64,000 bases of DNA, from assembly GCA_963697355.1 (NCBI GenBank), contig CAVONV010000003.1, positions 124,001 through 188,000 on the forward strand. Direction: 5' to 3'. The notes beneath the pieces are model-generated. The model did no database searches. It was not told the DNA's origin and saw nothing but the letters and a program-made list of their open reading frames with translations. The position numbers and the translations under genes are program-made. Of this stretch, positions 43,525 to 53,001 are shown one piece after another (the stretch's first letter is position 1; each line of letters opens with the position of its first letter). The stretch comes from CAVONV01 sp963697355 (GTDB lineage Bacteria; Acidobacteriota; Vicinamibacteria; Marinacidobacterales; DATDRI01).

Positions 43525-46518
43525 GACTCTAGCTTCTTTCTTGCTTCCTCCACCCGCTCGCGGTCCATGTCGCCGTCCTTCCAGTACTCGTAGAAGCGGC
43601 GGTAGTACTCGCGGGCTTTTTCCATGTCGCCGCGGTTCTCGTGGATCTTGCCGAGGAAGTAGAAGCTGCGGACGTAGGGGATGGGCCACTGGACGTGCTC
43701 AGTGCGTGCTTTCGGTGATTCGCTGGAACCAATGCAGCGGCCTTTTCTCTATCACCGGTCGCCATGTATGCGCGAGCCAGTGAGAACCAGATAGGCACGT
43801 GTTGAGGCACATGAAGAGCCATCCAATCGTTGAATCCCCGTGGCGGCAGCATCGATTGCAGCCTTTTCGAGCTCGTCAATGGCTGTCGCGGTGTCACCTC
43901 GAGCAAGAGCCAGCTCCCCCAGTAGATGGTGATAGCGCCTTTTCTCCTTGTTCGTCGGAAACGATGCGTCCTGTTGCCGAAGCGTCTTCGGCCGTCCTAT
44001 CCGCCTCACCCCGCTGAGCTAGCTTCGAGTAGGCGAGAGCAGCGAGAAAAAGACCCTCCCACTCGGGGTAATTACCTTGCTCCGTCGCGTTGTGCTTGTA
44101 GCGCCTGCTCCAAGCGCGCGGCTAGCGTCGTCCTCGCTCGAGAAAGAGTCTCCGCGCCGTAATCTTGGCCTCGGCAGTGGTGAGCTGCGGTTCCTCAAAA
44201 GCACGTGACCGCCCGCTCGATGATGATTGAGTGCCTCCCTGGACCTGGCCATGATAGAGGTGGAGTTTGTGCCAGGCAACAACGATCCCAACGATCTTGA
44301 AGCCTGCGATCGTCCGAATCGGCTAGCTGTTTTGCCGCCGCTTCAGCTTGGGTCCCATTCCTCGCGCAGAACGTACACCTCCCAACGGCGTCGCTGGATC
44401 ACAGGGAGAAGGCGAAATCGACTCGGCTATTTCGAAAGGCCTCGAGCGCCTAATCCAGTTTTCCCCAACGGATGTAATGCTGAACCCTAGCACCACATAG
44501 CCGACCGGGTATTTGGGATGTCTTGCTAAGTAATCTTGGAGGACCTCGATATCCCTCTTCGAATTGTTCCCTGATTGGAGTAGGCACCTCGAAAGGTTGT
44601 CGTAGCGCCGAACGAAGGACATACCGGCCTCGCCGTAATGCTTCCTCATAGTGCTAGATGCCTTCGTCGAAACGCTCGAATAACGTATAGCGCAAAGCCA
44701 AGTTGTTTCGTCGCGTCGCCGTTGTCTGGGTAGAGTCTCCAACAGTTTCTCGAGAGTCTCGAAAGCCTTCGTGATACGTTTCTTCCTTTAAAGCGTAGTA
44801 GCTACCCTCGATTAAGTAACGTTCGTACGCAAGGGCAAGCCGATTCGCATCATCCACAGCCCGGTGGCGATATTCTTCCTGCTTCTTGTAGCTGACCCAT
44901 GTTGCCATAGGCTGTAGAGAGTGCCATGTAGGCTGAGCAAAGTCGGGGTCGAGCTCGAGGGCTTTTTCGAGAAGAGGAATGGCTTCCGGCGCCAGCCCGC
45001 CTCCTGACAATCTCCTATCCCTTTGCGAATATAGCGGTAGGCCTCGAGAGAAGACGTCGTCACATCCTGACATATCTGTCCAAGGCTTCGGCCGCCCCGG
45101 GAAGCTCGAAATTCGTCTTGATGCGTTGAGTTAGGTCGTCGACCATCGAGAAAACTGCTCGACGTCCCCGACTCCCTCGACTTTCTCAGTGCTCAGAATC
45201 TCACCGCTCCGCGCATCTTGAACGCGAATGTTGATCCGGATGTTGTCTCCTGCTGTCATGAAGCTACCGAGTATAACCGTTTCCGCATCAGCCTGCTCCG
45301 GCGACCTCCTGAACGACGTCGAGCGACGTGATGCGCTCTTCCAGCTTGTTCATGTCACTCAAGATTTGGTAGAGCCGGTCCGTGCTGAGCACTCTCAAGT
45401 TCGGCGATTGTGACAGGTCCGTGACCAGCATGTCGGTCAAGCCGGTGCGCAGCCAATCAAGCTCAGAGTCACCAGATGCGTTGTCAAAGTAGAGCACGGC
45501 GATGGAGGGTTTCGAATCCGAAGACGCAATTTCTTCGGGTGGAGCCGGTGGCCTTCGAACCGATAAGGCGATAACGACCACCGCAGCAAGCGCGGCTCCG
45601 GCGACAATCCACACCCAAGGACGCTTTGCTTGCTTCTCGGGCGCCGGCCTCGACGACCCAGATTCCAATTGCCGCCTGGCAGCCCTTATGTCTACTGCAA
45701 GGTCCTTGACGGTCTGGTATCTCTCCCCGGGCTCCTTGGCCAGGCACTTGTCCATCACGCGCTGAAGCTCAGGAGCCATCTCCTTGTTGGCGGGCAGTTC
45801 GAGCTTCGGTGTCGGCGAGTTGATGATGGCGCTCAACGTTTCCGGTGCGCTCGGACCACGAAATGGAAGCTCCCCGGTCAGCATCTCGTGAAGCACAATC
45901 CCGAAGCTGAAGATGTCACTCCGGTGATCGACCTTCTCTCCCCGCGCCTGTTCGGGAGACATATAGGAGACCGTCCCCATGACTTTGCCGGGATCGGTCT
46001 CCTCCACGGGTGAGGGTCTCGATGTCGCTCCCCTCCCCAGCCAGAGGTTCCACCAGCTTGGCCAGTCCAAAGTCGATGATCTTGGTGTGGCCGTCCTCGG
46101 TCACCATGATGTTGGCCGGTTTCAGATCCCGGTGGACGATGCCTTCATCATGGGCCTTCGAGAGACCTTCAGCCACCTCAGTGGCGATGTCGAGGGCACG
46201 ACGAAGAGGCACGGGACCCCTGGCCATCGTGTCCCGGAGTTGCTCTCCCCGGATCAGCTCCATCGCAATGAAGGTGACGCCGTCGGTCTCGTCTATCTCA
46301 TAAACCACACCGATGTGAGGATGTTCGAGCTTTGCCGCTGCCTTGGCTTCCTGGACGAATCGACGTTTGCGCTCGGGATCGGTGACGAGCTCATGAGGGA
46401 GAACTTTGAGGGCCACCTCGCGGTCGAGATTCAGGTCGAGGGCACGGTAGACGATCCCCATGCCTCCTCGACTGATTTCAGAGAGGATTTTGTAGTGCGA
46501 GAGAGTGCGCCCGATCAT
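43521..46518 (-). CDS. serine/threonine kinase with TolB/FlgO-like and TPR domains, multiply frameshifted
   Basis: About 990 residues when repaired. Start ATG 46,518 (MIGRTLSHYKILSEIS). Kinase: GGMGIVYRA, VALKVLP, VHRDLKPANIM, DFGLAKL, then after a one-base insertion near 46,015, GTVSYMSPEQARG and SDIFSFGIVLHEML. TM helix (WVWIVAGAALAAVVVIAL), a TolB/FlgO-like module (SIAVLYFDNASGDSELDWL, GLTDMLVTDLSQSPNLRVL) and TPR repeats to the end (GKIHENRGDMEKAREYYRRF). The TPR half (43.5-45.3 kb) changes frame several times. Its stop overlaps the WD40 kinase start, so the two kinases are cotranscribed. Confidence 0.8.
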
Positions 46519-46954
46519 TGGGAGCCTCACGTTCGCTGGCCAGGGATGAGGATAGTATTTTGCCGTGTGAAAAGTCAAAGAGAAGGTGGCTTTCTAGGGC
46601 GGATCAACAGGGGATGTCATGAACATTGTTGCCTGGGACGTCAATTATGACCTCCAGAACACGATAGCCATAAATGCCGCTACTGAATTTCCACGTTCAG
46701 GAACGAGCTCCCAAAGGACAGGTTGGATACACTCGGGCTCGAAAAAAAGATCACTTTTTTTTCGATTTCCCTTGACAACTTTCGACTGCATTGTGCAATG
46801 AAGCAAATGACGTGATCGAGAATGGGCGTGTTCGTCCTCTAGTCGGCGCGTACGTTTCTTTTTCGGCCAGGAAGACTTCAAAGCTATCCGAGGTGTTGAA
46901 CGTTCAACAGACGTCGTTTATGGAAACAAAAAAAGCTGCGCTTATATTGGAGTT
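46519..46954. other. 436-base region upstream of the HNH gene
   Basis: Carries the 120-base arm (46,772-46,891) repeated at 40,423-40,542. TTGACAACT at 46,772 could be a -35 box; no matching -10 is certain. An open minus frame here has no family likeness. Confidence 0.45.
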
Positions 46955-48160
46955 ATGAAATACAAACACCAATCACAATCGTTCTCGAAAATCTCAGATG
47001 ATGAGTTGCTCCGCCGACTCACTGAGCTTCTGACAAAGTCCCGGCGCGTCGAAGCCGAGCTGGTCGCGCACATCGGTGAGGTGGAGGCGAGGCGGCTCTA
47101 TGCCAGCAAGGCTTCGTCCATGTTCGTCTATTCGACCGAGGTTTTGAACCTCTCCGAGCACGAAGCCTATTTGCGCATCAAGGTCGCCCGTGCGGCTCGA
47201 AAGCACCCGATACTCCTCGAGATGCTCGCCGATGGAAGTCTTCATCTAAGCGGCATTGCGAAGCTGGTTCCTCTCCTCACCGAGACCAACTGCGAAACAC
47301 TTCTGGCCCGCGCGGCTCATCAATCGAAACGGAAAATCGAAGAGCTGGTCGCCGAGCTTTCTCCTAAGCCGGATGTTCCCGCGACGATGCGCAAGCTACC
47401 CGAACGACGAAAGGACGCACCACCGATGGAGATCCAACTAGGTCCGGACCTAGTAGCGTCGACTTCGGAAACCAAACAAGTAAGCCCAGAACGGGAAACA
47501 ACAGCAGCGTCTCTACCCGTCCCTGCTCGAGCCACACCAGCGATGGTCAAACCCATTGCTCCCACTCGATGGAAAGTCCAGTTCACCGCGAGCACAGAGC
47601 TCCGCGACAAGCTCGATCGACTTCGCGCCCTCATGCGCTCGTCTGTTCCAGATGGGGATCTAGCAACGATCATCGAGGAAGCCGTGACCGAGAAGCTCGA
47701 GAGGCTCGAAGCAAAGCGCTTTGCCAAGACGAAGGCTCCCAGAAAGAGCGTCGAAGAGACGGATACTTCACCGTCGTCACGCTACATCCCGGCCGCGGTC
47801 AGACGAGCCGTCTACGATACGCGATCAATATCAGTGCACTTTTGTGGCAGAAGACGGTCGGCGATGTAGCGAACGAGAAGGGCTCGAGTTCCACCACCAC
47901 AAACCCTACGGCCGTGGTGGCGACCATAGCGTCGACAATATTTCCCTAGCTCTGCAGATGCCACAATGGATACCTCGCCGAGCGCGACTACGGTAAGGAA
48001 GTGATAGAGCGGTATCGACGGTCTTCATCTGCAGGTCGAGTCTCCGAGCCTACAGCCGTTTACGCCATCGGCCACCGAGACTACGATCTGCTCTCTCCCG
48101 CAGAACTCTCAGCCACTGCAACATTCTCGAAGAGCTCGGCAGCGTTGGCATGAAGTCTAT
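46955..48160 (+). CDS. HNH endonuclease with N-terminal helical domain, frameshifted
   Basis: About 390 residues when repaired. Start ATG 46,955 after TTGGAG. The helical N-terminus (DDELLRRLTELLTKSRRVEAE, LSGIAKLVPLLTETN) is of the kind that precedes HNH domains in many actinobacterial and acidobacterial proteins. The HNH domain reads RDQYQCTFV, CSEREGLEFHHHKPYGRGGDH, then CRCHNGYLAERDYGKEV after two frame changes. Both are single inserted bases: a T near 47,818 and a G near 47,949. It has the conserved His-His, Asn and Cys pairs. Could act in a mobile element. The exact end is uncertain. Confidence 0.72.
47972..48072 (+). repeat. HNH tail, first copy of a 100-bp direct repeat
   Basis: CCTCGCCGAGCGCGACTACGG onward matches 49,004-49,106 (for example GTCTCCGAGCC, GTTTACGCCATCGG against ATTTACACCGTTGG). 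Both encode ERDYGKE, IERY, SAGRVSEPTA. The toxin-antitoxin pair lies between the two copies. Confidence 0.7.
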
Positions 48161-48263
48161 CGGGCCAAGGACAGCGAGCTCAGCCGCGACAATCCAGAGA
48201 ACGCACCGTTTGAAGTCCAGAAGCTCGAAGGTGTCGTGATTCTAGTAGTTGCTTGCCGTCACC

Positions 48264-48299
48264 ATAATTAGTATAATTATATTAATTGAGGCAATTAAT
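48264..48299 (+). promoter_or_regulatory. twin perfect palindromes, operator of the TA pair
   Basis: ATAATTA-GTA-TAATTAT (48,264-48,280) and ATTAATTG-AGG-CAATTAAT (48,281-48,299) are two adjacent perfect inverted repeats with 3-base spacers. The second ends at the base before the antitoxin ATG. Phd-type antitoxins bind such paired sites to repress their own promoter. AT-rich region in GC-rich surroundings. Confidence 0.8.
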
Positions 48300-48572
48300 A
48301 TGATCCACGAAGCGACAGCCATGAAGGTGCGCCAGAACCTCGGCGAGCTCTTGAATGAGGTACAGTACCGCAACGGCAAGATTCTGATCACGAAAGCTGG
48401 GAAGCCCGTGGCGGCCATCGTCGACGTCGCCCTGTTCGAGAGAATCCGAAAGCTGGACGAAGCATTTAGCAAGTTGACGACAGAACTTTCAGAGGCCTTT
48501 GAAGCGGTTGCCCCTGAGAAAGGAATGGCACTTGTAGACGAAGCCGTGAAAGCGGCTCGTACCAAAGGCTGA
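48300..48572 (+). CDS. Phd/YefM-type antitoxin
   Basis: 90 residues from ATG 48,300 (MIHEATAMKVRQNLGELLNE), at which a palindromic operator ends. The Phd fold is clear: KVRQNLGELLNEVQYRNGKILITKAGKPVAAIVDVALFERI. The C-terminal part (KLTTELSEAFEAVAPEKG) should bind and block the toxin. Represses its own promoter in the family. Followed after 7 bases by the PIN toxin. Function inferred from gene order. Confidence 0.88.
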   Translation: MIHEATAMKVRQNLGELLNEVQYRNGKILITKAGKPVAAIVDVALFERIRKLDEAFSKLTTELSEAFEAVAPEKGMALVDEAVKAARTKG

Positions 48573-48579
48573 GGGGAGA

Positions 48580-48987
48580 TTGAAAGTCGTCCTGGACACC
48601 AATGTCCTCATCTCGGGCCTCATGTACCCTCATAGTGTCCCTGGCAGCATCGTTACGGCCTGGCGTGAAGCACGCTTTGAGCTCGTCATTTCCCTTGAAC
48701 AGCTAATGGAGATTGCACGAGTTCTAGCTTATCCCAAGATACGTAAAGTATTGCATTGGGATGACGAGACCATCGAAGGGTTCATCAAACAACTTTATCT
48801 ACGTGCCGAGATAGTTGAACCGAACGAGAAGCTCAGTGCCACACCGAGAGATCCTCACGATGCTCCGATCCTAGCAAGTATGATCTCTGCAAAGGCAGAC
48901 TACTTGGTGACCGGCGACGCCGACTTGCTGGCGCTGCGGGATCAGTACACCATCGTCAAGCCAATGGAGTTCTCCGAAAAGCTATAG
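48580..48987 (+). CDS. PIN-domain toxin (VapC-like, COG1569 type)
   Basis: 135 residues. Start TTG 48,580 with GAGGGGAG just upstream. PIN ribonuclease: KVVLDTNVLISGL with the first acidic residue, ISLEQLMEIARVLAYPKI, and DPHDAPILASMISAKADYLVTGDADLL holding the later Asp residues. Cleaves RNA and is neutralised by the antitoxin. The pair sits between two copies of the HNH gene tail. Confidence 0.88.
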   Translation: MKVVLDTNVLISGLMYPHSVPGSIVTAWREARFELVISLEQLMEIARVLAYPKIRKVLHWDDETIEGFIKQLYLRAEIVEPNEKLSATPRDPHDAPILASMISAKADYLVTGDADLLALRDQYTIVKPMEFSEKL

Positions 48988-48989
48988 TC

Positions 48990-49249
48990 GTACTCCCCAC
49001 CCCATCTCGCCGAGCGCGACTACGGTAAGGAGTTGATAGAGCGGTATCCCCGTTCTGCAGGCCGAGTCTCCGAGCCCACGGCCATTTACACCGTTGGCAA
49101 ACGAGCCGACGAGCTACTCGGGCCGGACCGAGCTCAATCAACGCGTGACCCAACCCAAGAACTCCCGCATCTCCTCGGCATTGTGCGCAGTCTTCAACTA
49201 CCTCCGGAGAAAACCAGTCCTCTGTGAAATTTGAGTACTGTGAAATCGT
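48990..49249 (+). pseudogene. second copy of the HNH gene tail
   Basis: Open frame HLAERDYGKELIERYPRSAGRVSEPTA, continuing to KRADELLGPDRAQSTRDPTQELPH and a stop at about 49,227. Homologous to 47,972-48,072 and, further on, to 40,571-40,715. No start codon or HNH core, so it is a fragment left by duplication or loss. The remaining 235 bases to the next gene show nothing. Confidence 0.65.
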
Positions 49250-49484
49250 GAACTCACGGGAGTTGATGCCACAAAGGTCTATACCCGCGCTTGCTCCGTC
49301 TGCTTTTTGCCTACTCTGGGACCACAGTCTCTTGACCAAAGGCTATGAGCCATCGACTATCCTCGTTAACATATATCGACGTCCCATCGGCATTGCCTGC
49401 ACCACCCTCTGCGAGCCATGCGATGGTGTGTGGAGCACCATGGACAAATCCCACGGAAACGCCAAGTTCAACCGAAGTCGAGGA

Positions 49485-49901
49485 CTAAGCCCAGCCGAGA
49501 GCCCGCATCGCAAATCCTGCATTCCAAATCTTGGTCATATGCCGGATCTTGTCACCGTCGAACTCCATGACGTAGACGTAGTCGCTCTTCGTACTCTTGC
49601 CGGTGGGCGGACAGGGGCCACCCTCGCCGGTATGCGTGCCAGAGAACACGGCATAGGCGGAGACGTTCTTCCGCTCATCGTCGGTGGCAAACGACTTGAG
49701 CTCATATCCCGCGTCGGACATGAACGTCAGAAATCCCTTCATCCATTCCGCGTATTGCTCCAAGGTCTGTATGTCAGCGAGCGGCTCGGCTTGCGCAGAA
49801 AAAGTCGCATCGGCCGTGCAGTAGTTTTTGCACTCGTCCCATCCTTTCCCTTCTTCGCAGGCCTTGAAGAACTTCATGGCTGTCTCTGTAATCGATGTCA
49901 T
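49485..49901 (-). CDS. SnoaL-like / NTF2-fold protein
   Basis: 138 residues from ATG 49,901, with GAAAGGAG upstream. NTF2-like pattern: AMKFFKACEEGKGWDECKNYCTADATF, LEQYAEWMKGFLTF, YAVFSGTHTGEGG, and KSDYVYVMEFDGDKIRHMTKIWN. Ligand-binding or isomerase role in relatives; not specified here. On the same strand as the STAS and kinase genes, 45 bases after the STAS gene. Confidence 0.85.
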   Translation of the reverse strand: MTSITETAMKFFKACEEGKGWDECKNYCTADATFSAQAEPLADIQTLEQYAEWMKGFLTFMSDAGYELKSFATDDERKNVSAYAVFSGTHTGEGGPCPPTGKSTKSDYVYVMEFDGDKIRHMTKIWNAGFAMRALGWA

Positions 49902-49946
49902 GGTCTGACTCCTTTCGCGGCGATTGTCATTCTGAAATCGTCTGAT

Positions 49947-50270
49947 TTAAGGCGAAGGATCTGACAGCAGGTCCTCGTGAACCCACGCAATCTTGGTTCT
50001 TGTCAGCAAGCCTTGAAGCTTCTTGCTCGGATTCACAAGCCTCAGCTTGCCGCCCTTTTGGGTCACCGTTATGTGGCAATGGAGAATCTCGCCCAGGCAA
50101 GCGGAGTCTATGGCAACTACACTGGCCATATCTAAAACGATGTCGAGTCTCCCCTCCTCGACAAGGCTTTCAACCTCTTCCCGGAGCAGTTCGTCATCCT
50201 GGCCAATCACCATCGTGCCTTTGAGGTACAAGGTGGTGACGTCACCCTCGGTTCTTCTGTCGATCTCCAT
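49947..50270 (-). CDS. STAS domain anti-sigma factor antagonist-like protein
   Basis: 107 residues from ATG 50,270 with GGGAG upstream. SpoIIAA-like STAS fold: GDVTTLYLKGTMVIGQDDELLREEV, LDIVLDMASVVAIDSACLGEIL, GGKLRLVNPSKKLQGLL. The phosphorylatable Ser in DSxGLG is replaced by DSACLG, where the Ser is kept. Usually regulated by a serine kinase; here an N-lobe fragment of a kinase lies 4 bases upstream. A partner-switch role is inference. Confidence 0.85.
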   Translation of the reverse strand: MEIDRRTEGDVTTLYLKGTMVIGQDDELLREEVESLVEEGRLDIVLDMASVVAIDSACLGEILHCHITVTQKGGKLRLVNPSKKLQGLLTRTKIAWVHEDLLSDPSP

Positions 50271-50274
50271 GGTG

Positions 50275-50577
50275 CTACTCCCGTTTCCACATTTTGAGCG
50301 TCTTCCCCTTCACCAATTGCATCGTGATGAAGTGGACGCCCTCTGCTTCTTCGACTGAATGGATGGTGACGATATTGGGGTGGTCTAGAGCGGCGACAGC
50401 TTTTGCCTCACGCTCAAATCGGGCCCGACGCTCAGCATTCTCGGCCATCTCGGGCGGTAGGACCTTGAGCGCCACCTTGCGGCTGAGCGTCGTGTCCTCA
50501 GCGATGTAGACCTCACCCATACCGCCGCTGCCAATTTCTCGAGAATACGTGTAGTGGGTGAGGGTCTTGCCGATCAC
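50275..50577 (-). CDS. truncated kinase (N-lobe only)
   Basis: 100 residues from GTG 50,577. Contains only the N-lobe of a Ser/Thr kinase: MIGKTLTHYTYSREIGSGGMGEVYIAEDT, VALKVLPPEM, HPNIVTIHSVEEAEGVHFITMQLVKGKTL. It ends KMWKRE where HRD and DFG should follow, so it cannot be active as a kinase. Directly follows the TPR kinase stop and precedes the STAS gene. Either a deletion remnant or a small ATP-binding or regulatory piece. Confidence 0.75.
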   Translation of the reverse strand: MIGKTLTHYTYSREIGSGGMGEVYIAEDTTLSRKVALKVLPPEMAENAERRARFEREAKAVAALDHPNIVTIHSVEEAEGVHFITMQLVKGKTLKMWKRE

Positions 50578-50580
50578 TGG

Positions 50581-53000
50581 TCACTCCGGAAGGTTCATGC
50601 GGCGCAGGATGTCTTTGAAGCGCGGGTCGTCGCGCAGGCTGTCGAAAAGCGGATGTACACCTATAAGTACGGCAGGTCGAGGTCATGCTCCTCGAAGGCT
50701 CTCTCCAGCCATTCGAGGGCTCGTTCTTGTTCCCGGCGGACATACAGATACGCACTGTCGCCGGCTGGGACAAGGCCTTGCTCAGCATCTCGCTGCCAGC
50801 GTCGTCCGCCGCACGGTCTCATCGCCCCCGGGTAACCCGCTTCCGCGTAGCCTCGCGCCAGGGCGTCTTCGACTTCGCTATAGCCGAACGCTGCAGCATA
50901 GAATGCTTTCTTTGCTGCCAGATGCCTCCTCATACATTCCTTTTGCGTGGTACCCGTAACAGAGCGCAGTTGATCGCCAAAGTTGGTTCGGTGCCGTTCG
51001 GAGGCGTTTTGCGCTTGCGCGATGGCGTCGTCATACCGGCGTGCGAAAATCAAGCTCGATGCTATAAAAAGCCTGGATGAGAGGATTCAAGGGATCCAGC
51101 TCCACGGCGCGTTCCATTTGTGCCTGGCCTCGTCCGGACGTTTCATAATGTTCAGGAAGTGCGAGTAGAACCGTGCGCAGATCCGGTCGTTGGGATTGAG
51201 CTCGATGGCCGCTGGAACGCTCTCATCCGCACCCTCCCAGTCCCACTCGCCCCAGGCTCTGACGGACGCCAAGCGCGTAGTGAGCCATCGCCAGGTTGCT
51301 ATCCAACTCCACGGCTCTGAGCGCGGCCGCCTTCGCCTTCGGATGCGCCTCCGAGCGTGGCACGAGCCCAAACTGCGAGAGCGTGGCCCAGACCAGGCGG
51401 TACCGGCGTAGGCCGGGGCGTAGTCGGGTCTTTCTCCAGGGCTGACTCGAAAGTACTGTAGCGCCGTCTCGAGGTCGCCTGGACCCATCTTGCGCCCAGT
51501 GAAACTGGCCCTTGAGGTAGGCCTCGTACGCTTCGGGATCAACGGGCCGGACGCTGGCCAATCGCCTTTCTTCCTCCGGCGCCACATTAATCTCGATTTC
51601 ACGAGCTATGGTGCGGGCCACGTCGCTGTATAGAGTCATGACGTCGCGCAGCTCTCGGTCGAAGTTGTCGGCCCAGAGGTATTGATCTGTTCTTGCGCTT
51701 CGATCAATTGAGCCGTTACTCGTACTCTATCGCCTTATCGCAGCACCGAGCCCTCGATCACCGCGTCCACACCCAGTTCCTCGGCGATTTCCGGGATCGA
51801 TTTGTCGGTGTCTTTGTAGCGCATGGCCGAGTTGCGGGAGATCACCTTCAAGGCGCTGATCTTGGCCAGGTCCGTGATGATCGCCTCGGTAATACCGTCG
51901 ACAAAATACTCCTGCTCCGGGTCCCCGGATTGGTTTGCTAGAGGCAGTACGGCGAGCGAATCAATGGGTGTCGTTCCTCCTAGGAGGCGATCCCGCAGCC
52001 CGCCACCATTCAATCCCACTAGCAGTGCGATGCCCAACACCACTAGAGCTGAGACGCCAGCGAGGACAGTCCGTCGCGTCAGTATGGCGGGAAGACCGAA
52101 GGGAATCTCTCTCAAGCCCTCCAATTCTCTGGCTAGGTCTCGTGTGGATTCGTATCGTTCCTCCGGGTGCTTCTCCAAGCAACGCTCCACAATCACTCGC
52201 AGATGAGGGGGCACATTCGGATTGACTTTTGCGACGGGCTCGGGCTCTCCTTCGATGATTGCAGCCAGCATTTGGGCCGCGGTCTCGCGCTTGAAGGCAA
52301 TCTTCCCCGTCGCCATCTCATAGAGAATCGACCCGAAGGAGAACTGATCGGACCTATGGTCGAGCGGCTGCCCACTCGCTTGCTCCGGAGACATATATCC
52401 GACCGTCCCCAAAATGACACCTGCACGGGTGAGCTCCTTCGAGATCGTGATTTCCTCGGAACCGAAATCGACGGCTTCGGGTAACAACTTCGCCAAGCCA
52501 AAGTCCAGAATCTTCACATACCCGTCGCTCGTTACCATCAGGTTCTCGGGCTTCAGATCGCGATGGATGATCCCGGCGGAGTGAGCTTTCGCCAATCCTT
52601 CGGCGATCTGCGTGGCGAGTTGGAGCAGCTTCTTTGTCGGTAGCGGTCCATCAGCAAGCATCTCCCTCAGCGTCTTGCCCTCCACGAACTCCATTACAAT
52701 GAAGTCGACGTCCTCAGTCTTGCCGACTTGTCCGCCGTAGCCTTCGGCGGACAGATGGCGAAGGCGGATGTCGTGGATAGTAATAATGTTGGGATGGTTG
52801 AGGGCAGATGCAGAACGGGCCTCTTGCTCGAAGCGTCGCAATCGTTCGGGATCTGAGGCAAGCTCCTCCCGTAGCACCTTGATCGCCACGTCCCGTCCCA
52901 GCTTGTGGTCCTTCGCCCGGTAGACCTCTCCCATCCCACCCGAGCCGAGCAGAGAAGTGATCTCGTAGTGGCCGAGTCGGGTACCGGGTTGGAGTGTCAT
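50581..53000 (-). CDS. serine/threonine kinase with TPR half (second), frameshifted
   Basis: About 800 residues when repaired. Start ATG 53,000 (MTLQPGTRLGHYEITSLLG). Kinase: GSGGMGEVYRA, VAIKVLREE, IHRDLKPENLM, DFGLAKL, GTVGYMSPEQ. The segment after IITIHDI contains about 18 foreign residues (RLRHLSAEGYGGQVGKTED) coming from a palindromic repeat. A TM helix (TVLAGVSALVVLGIALLVGL), a TolB/FlgO-like part (SLAVLPLANQSGDPEQEYF, GVDAVIEGSVLR) and TPR repeats follow. Around 51,750 an in-frame TAA and at least one deletion-type shift occur, then more to the end (FDSLRDDPRFKDILRRMNLPE). Confidence 0.82.
52729..52768. repeat. palindromic element in frame inside a kinase gene (copy B)
   Basis: TGTCCGCCGTAGCCTT-CGGCGGAC-AGAT-GGCGAAGGCGGA. 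The first and last parts are identical to copy A at 43,168-43,226. The host frame reads through it as RLRHLSAEGYGGQ. It sits between two conserved strands of the N-lobe. Confidence 0.78.
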
Positions 53001-53001
53001 G

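Noticed and set aside
49224..49964. 246-residue plus frame over the SnoaL region
   Set aside because: The minus-strand SnoaL-like protein has family motifs and a ribosome site; this frame has neither.
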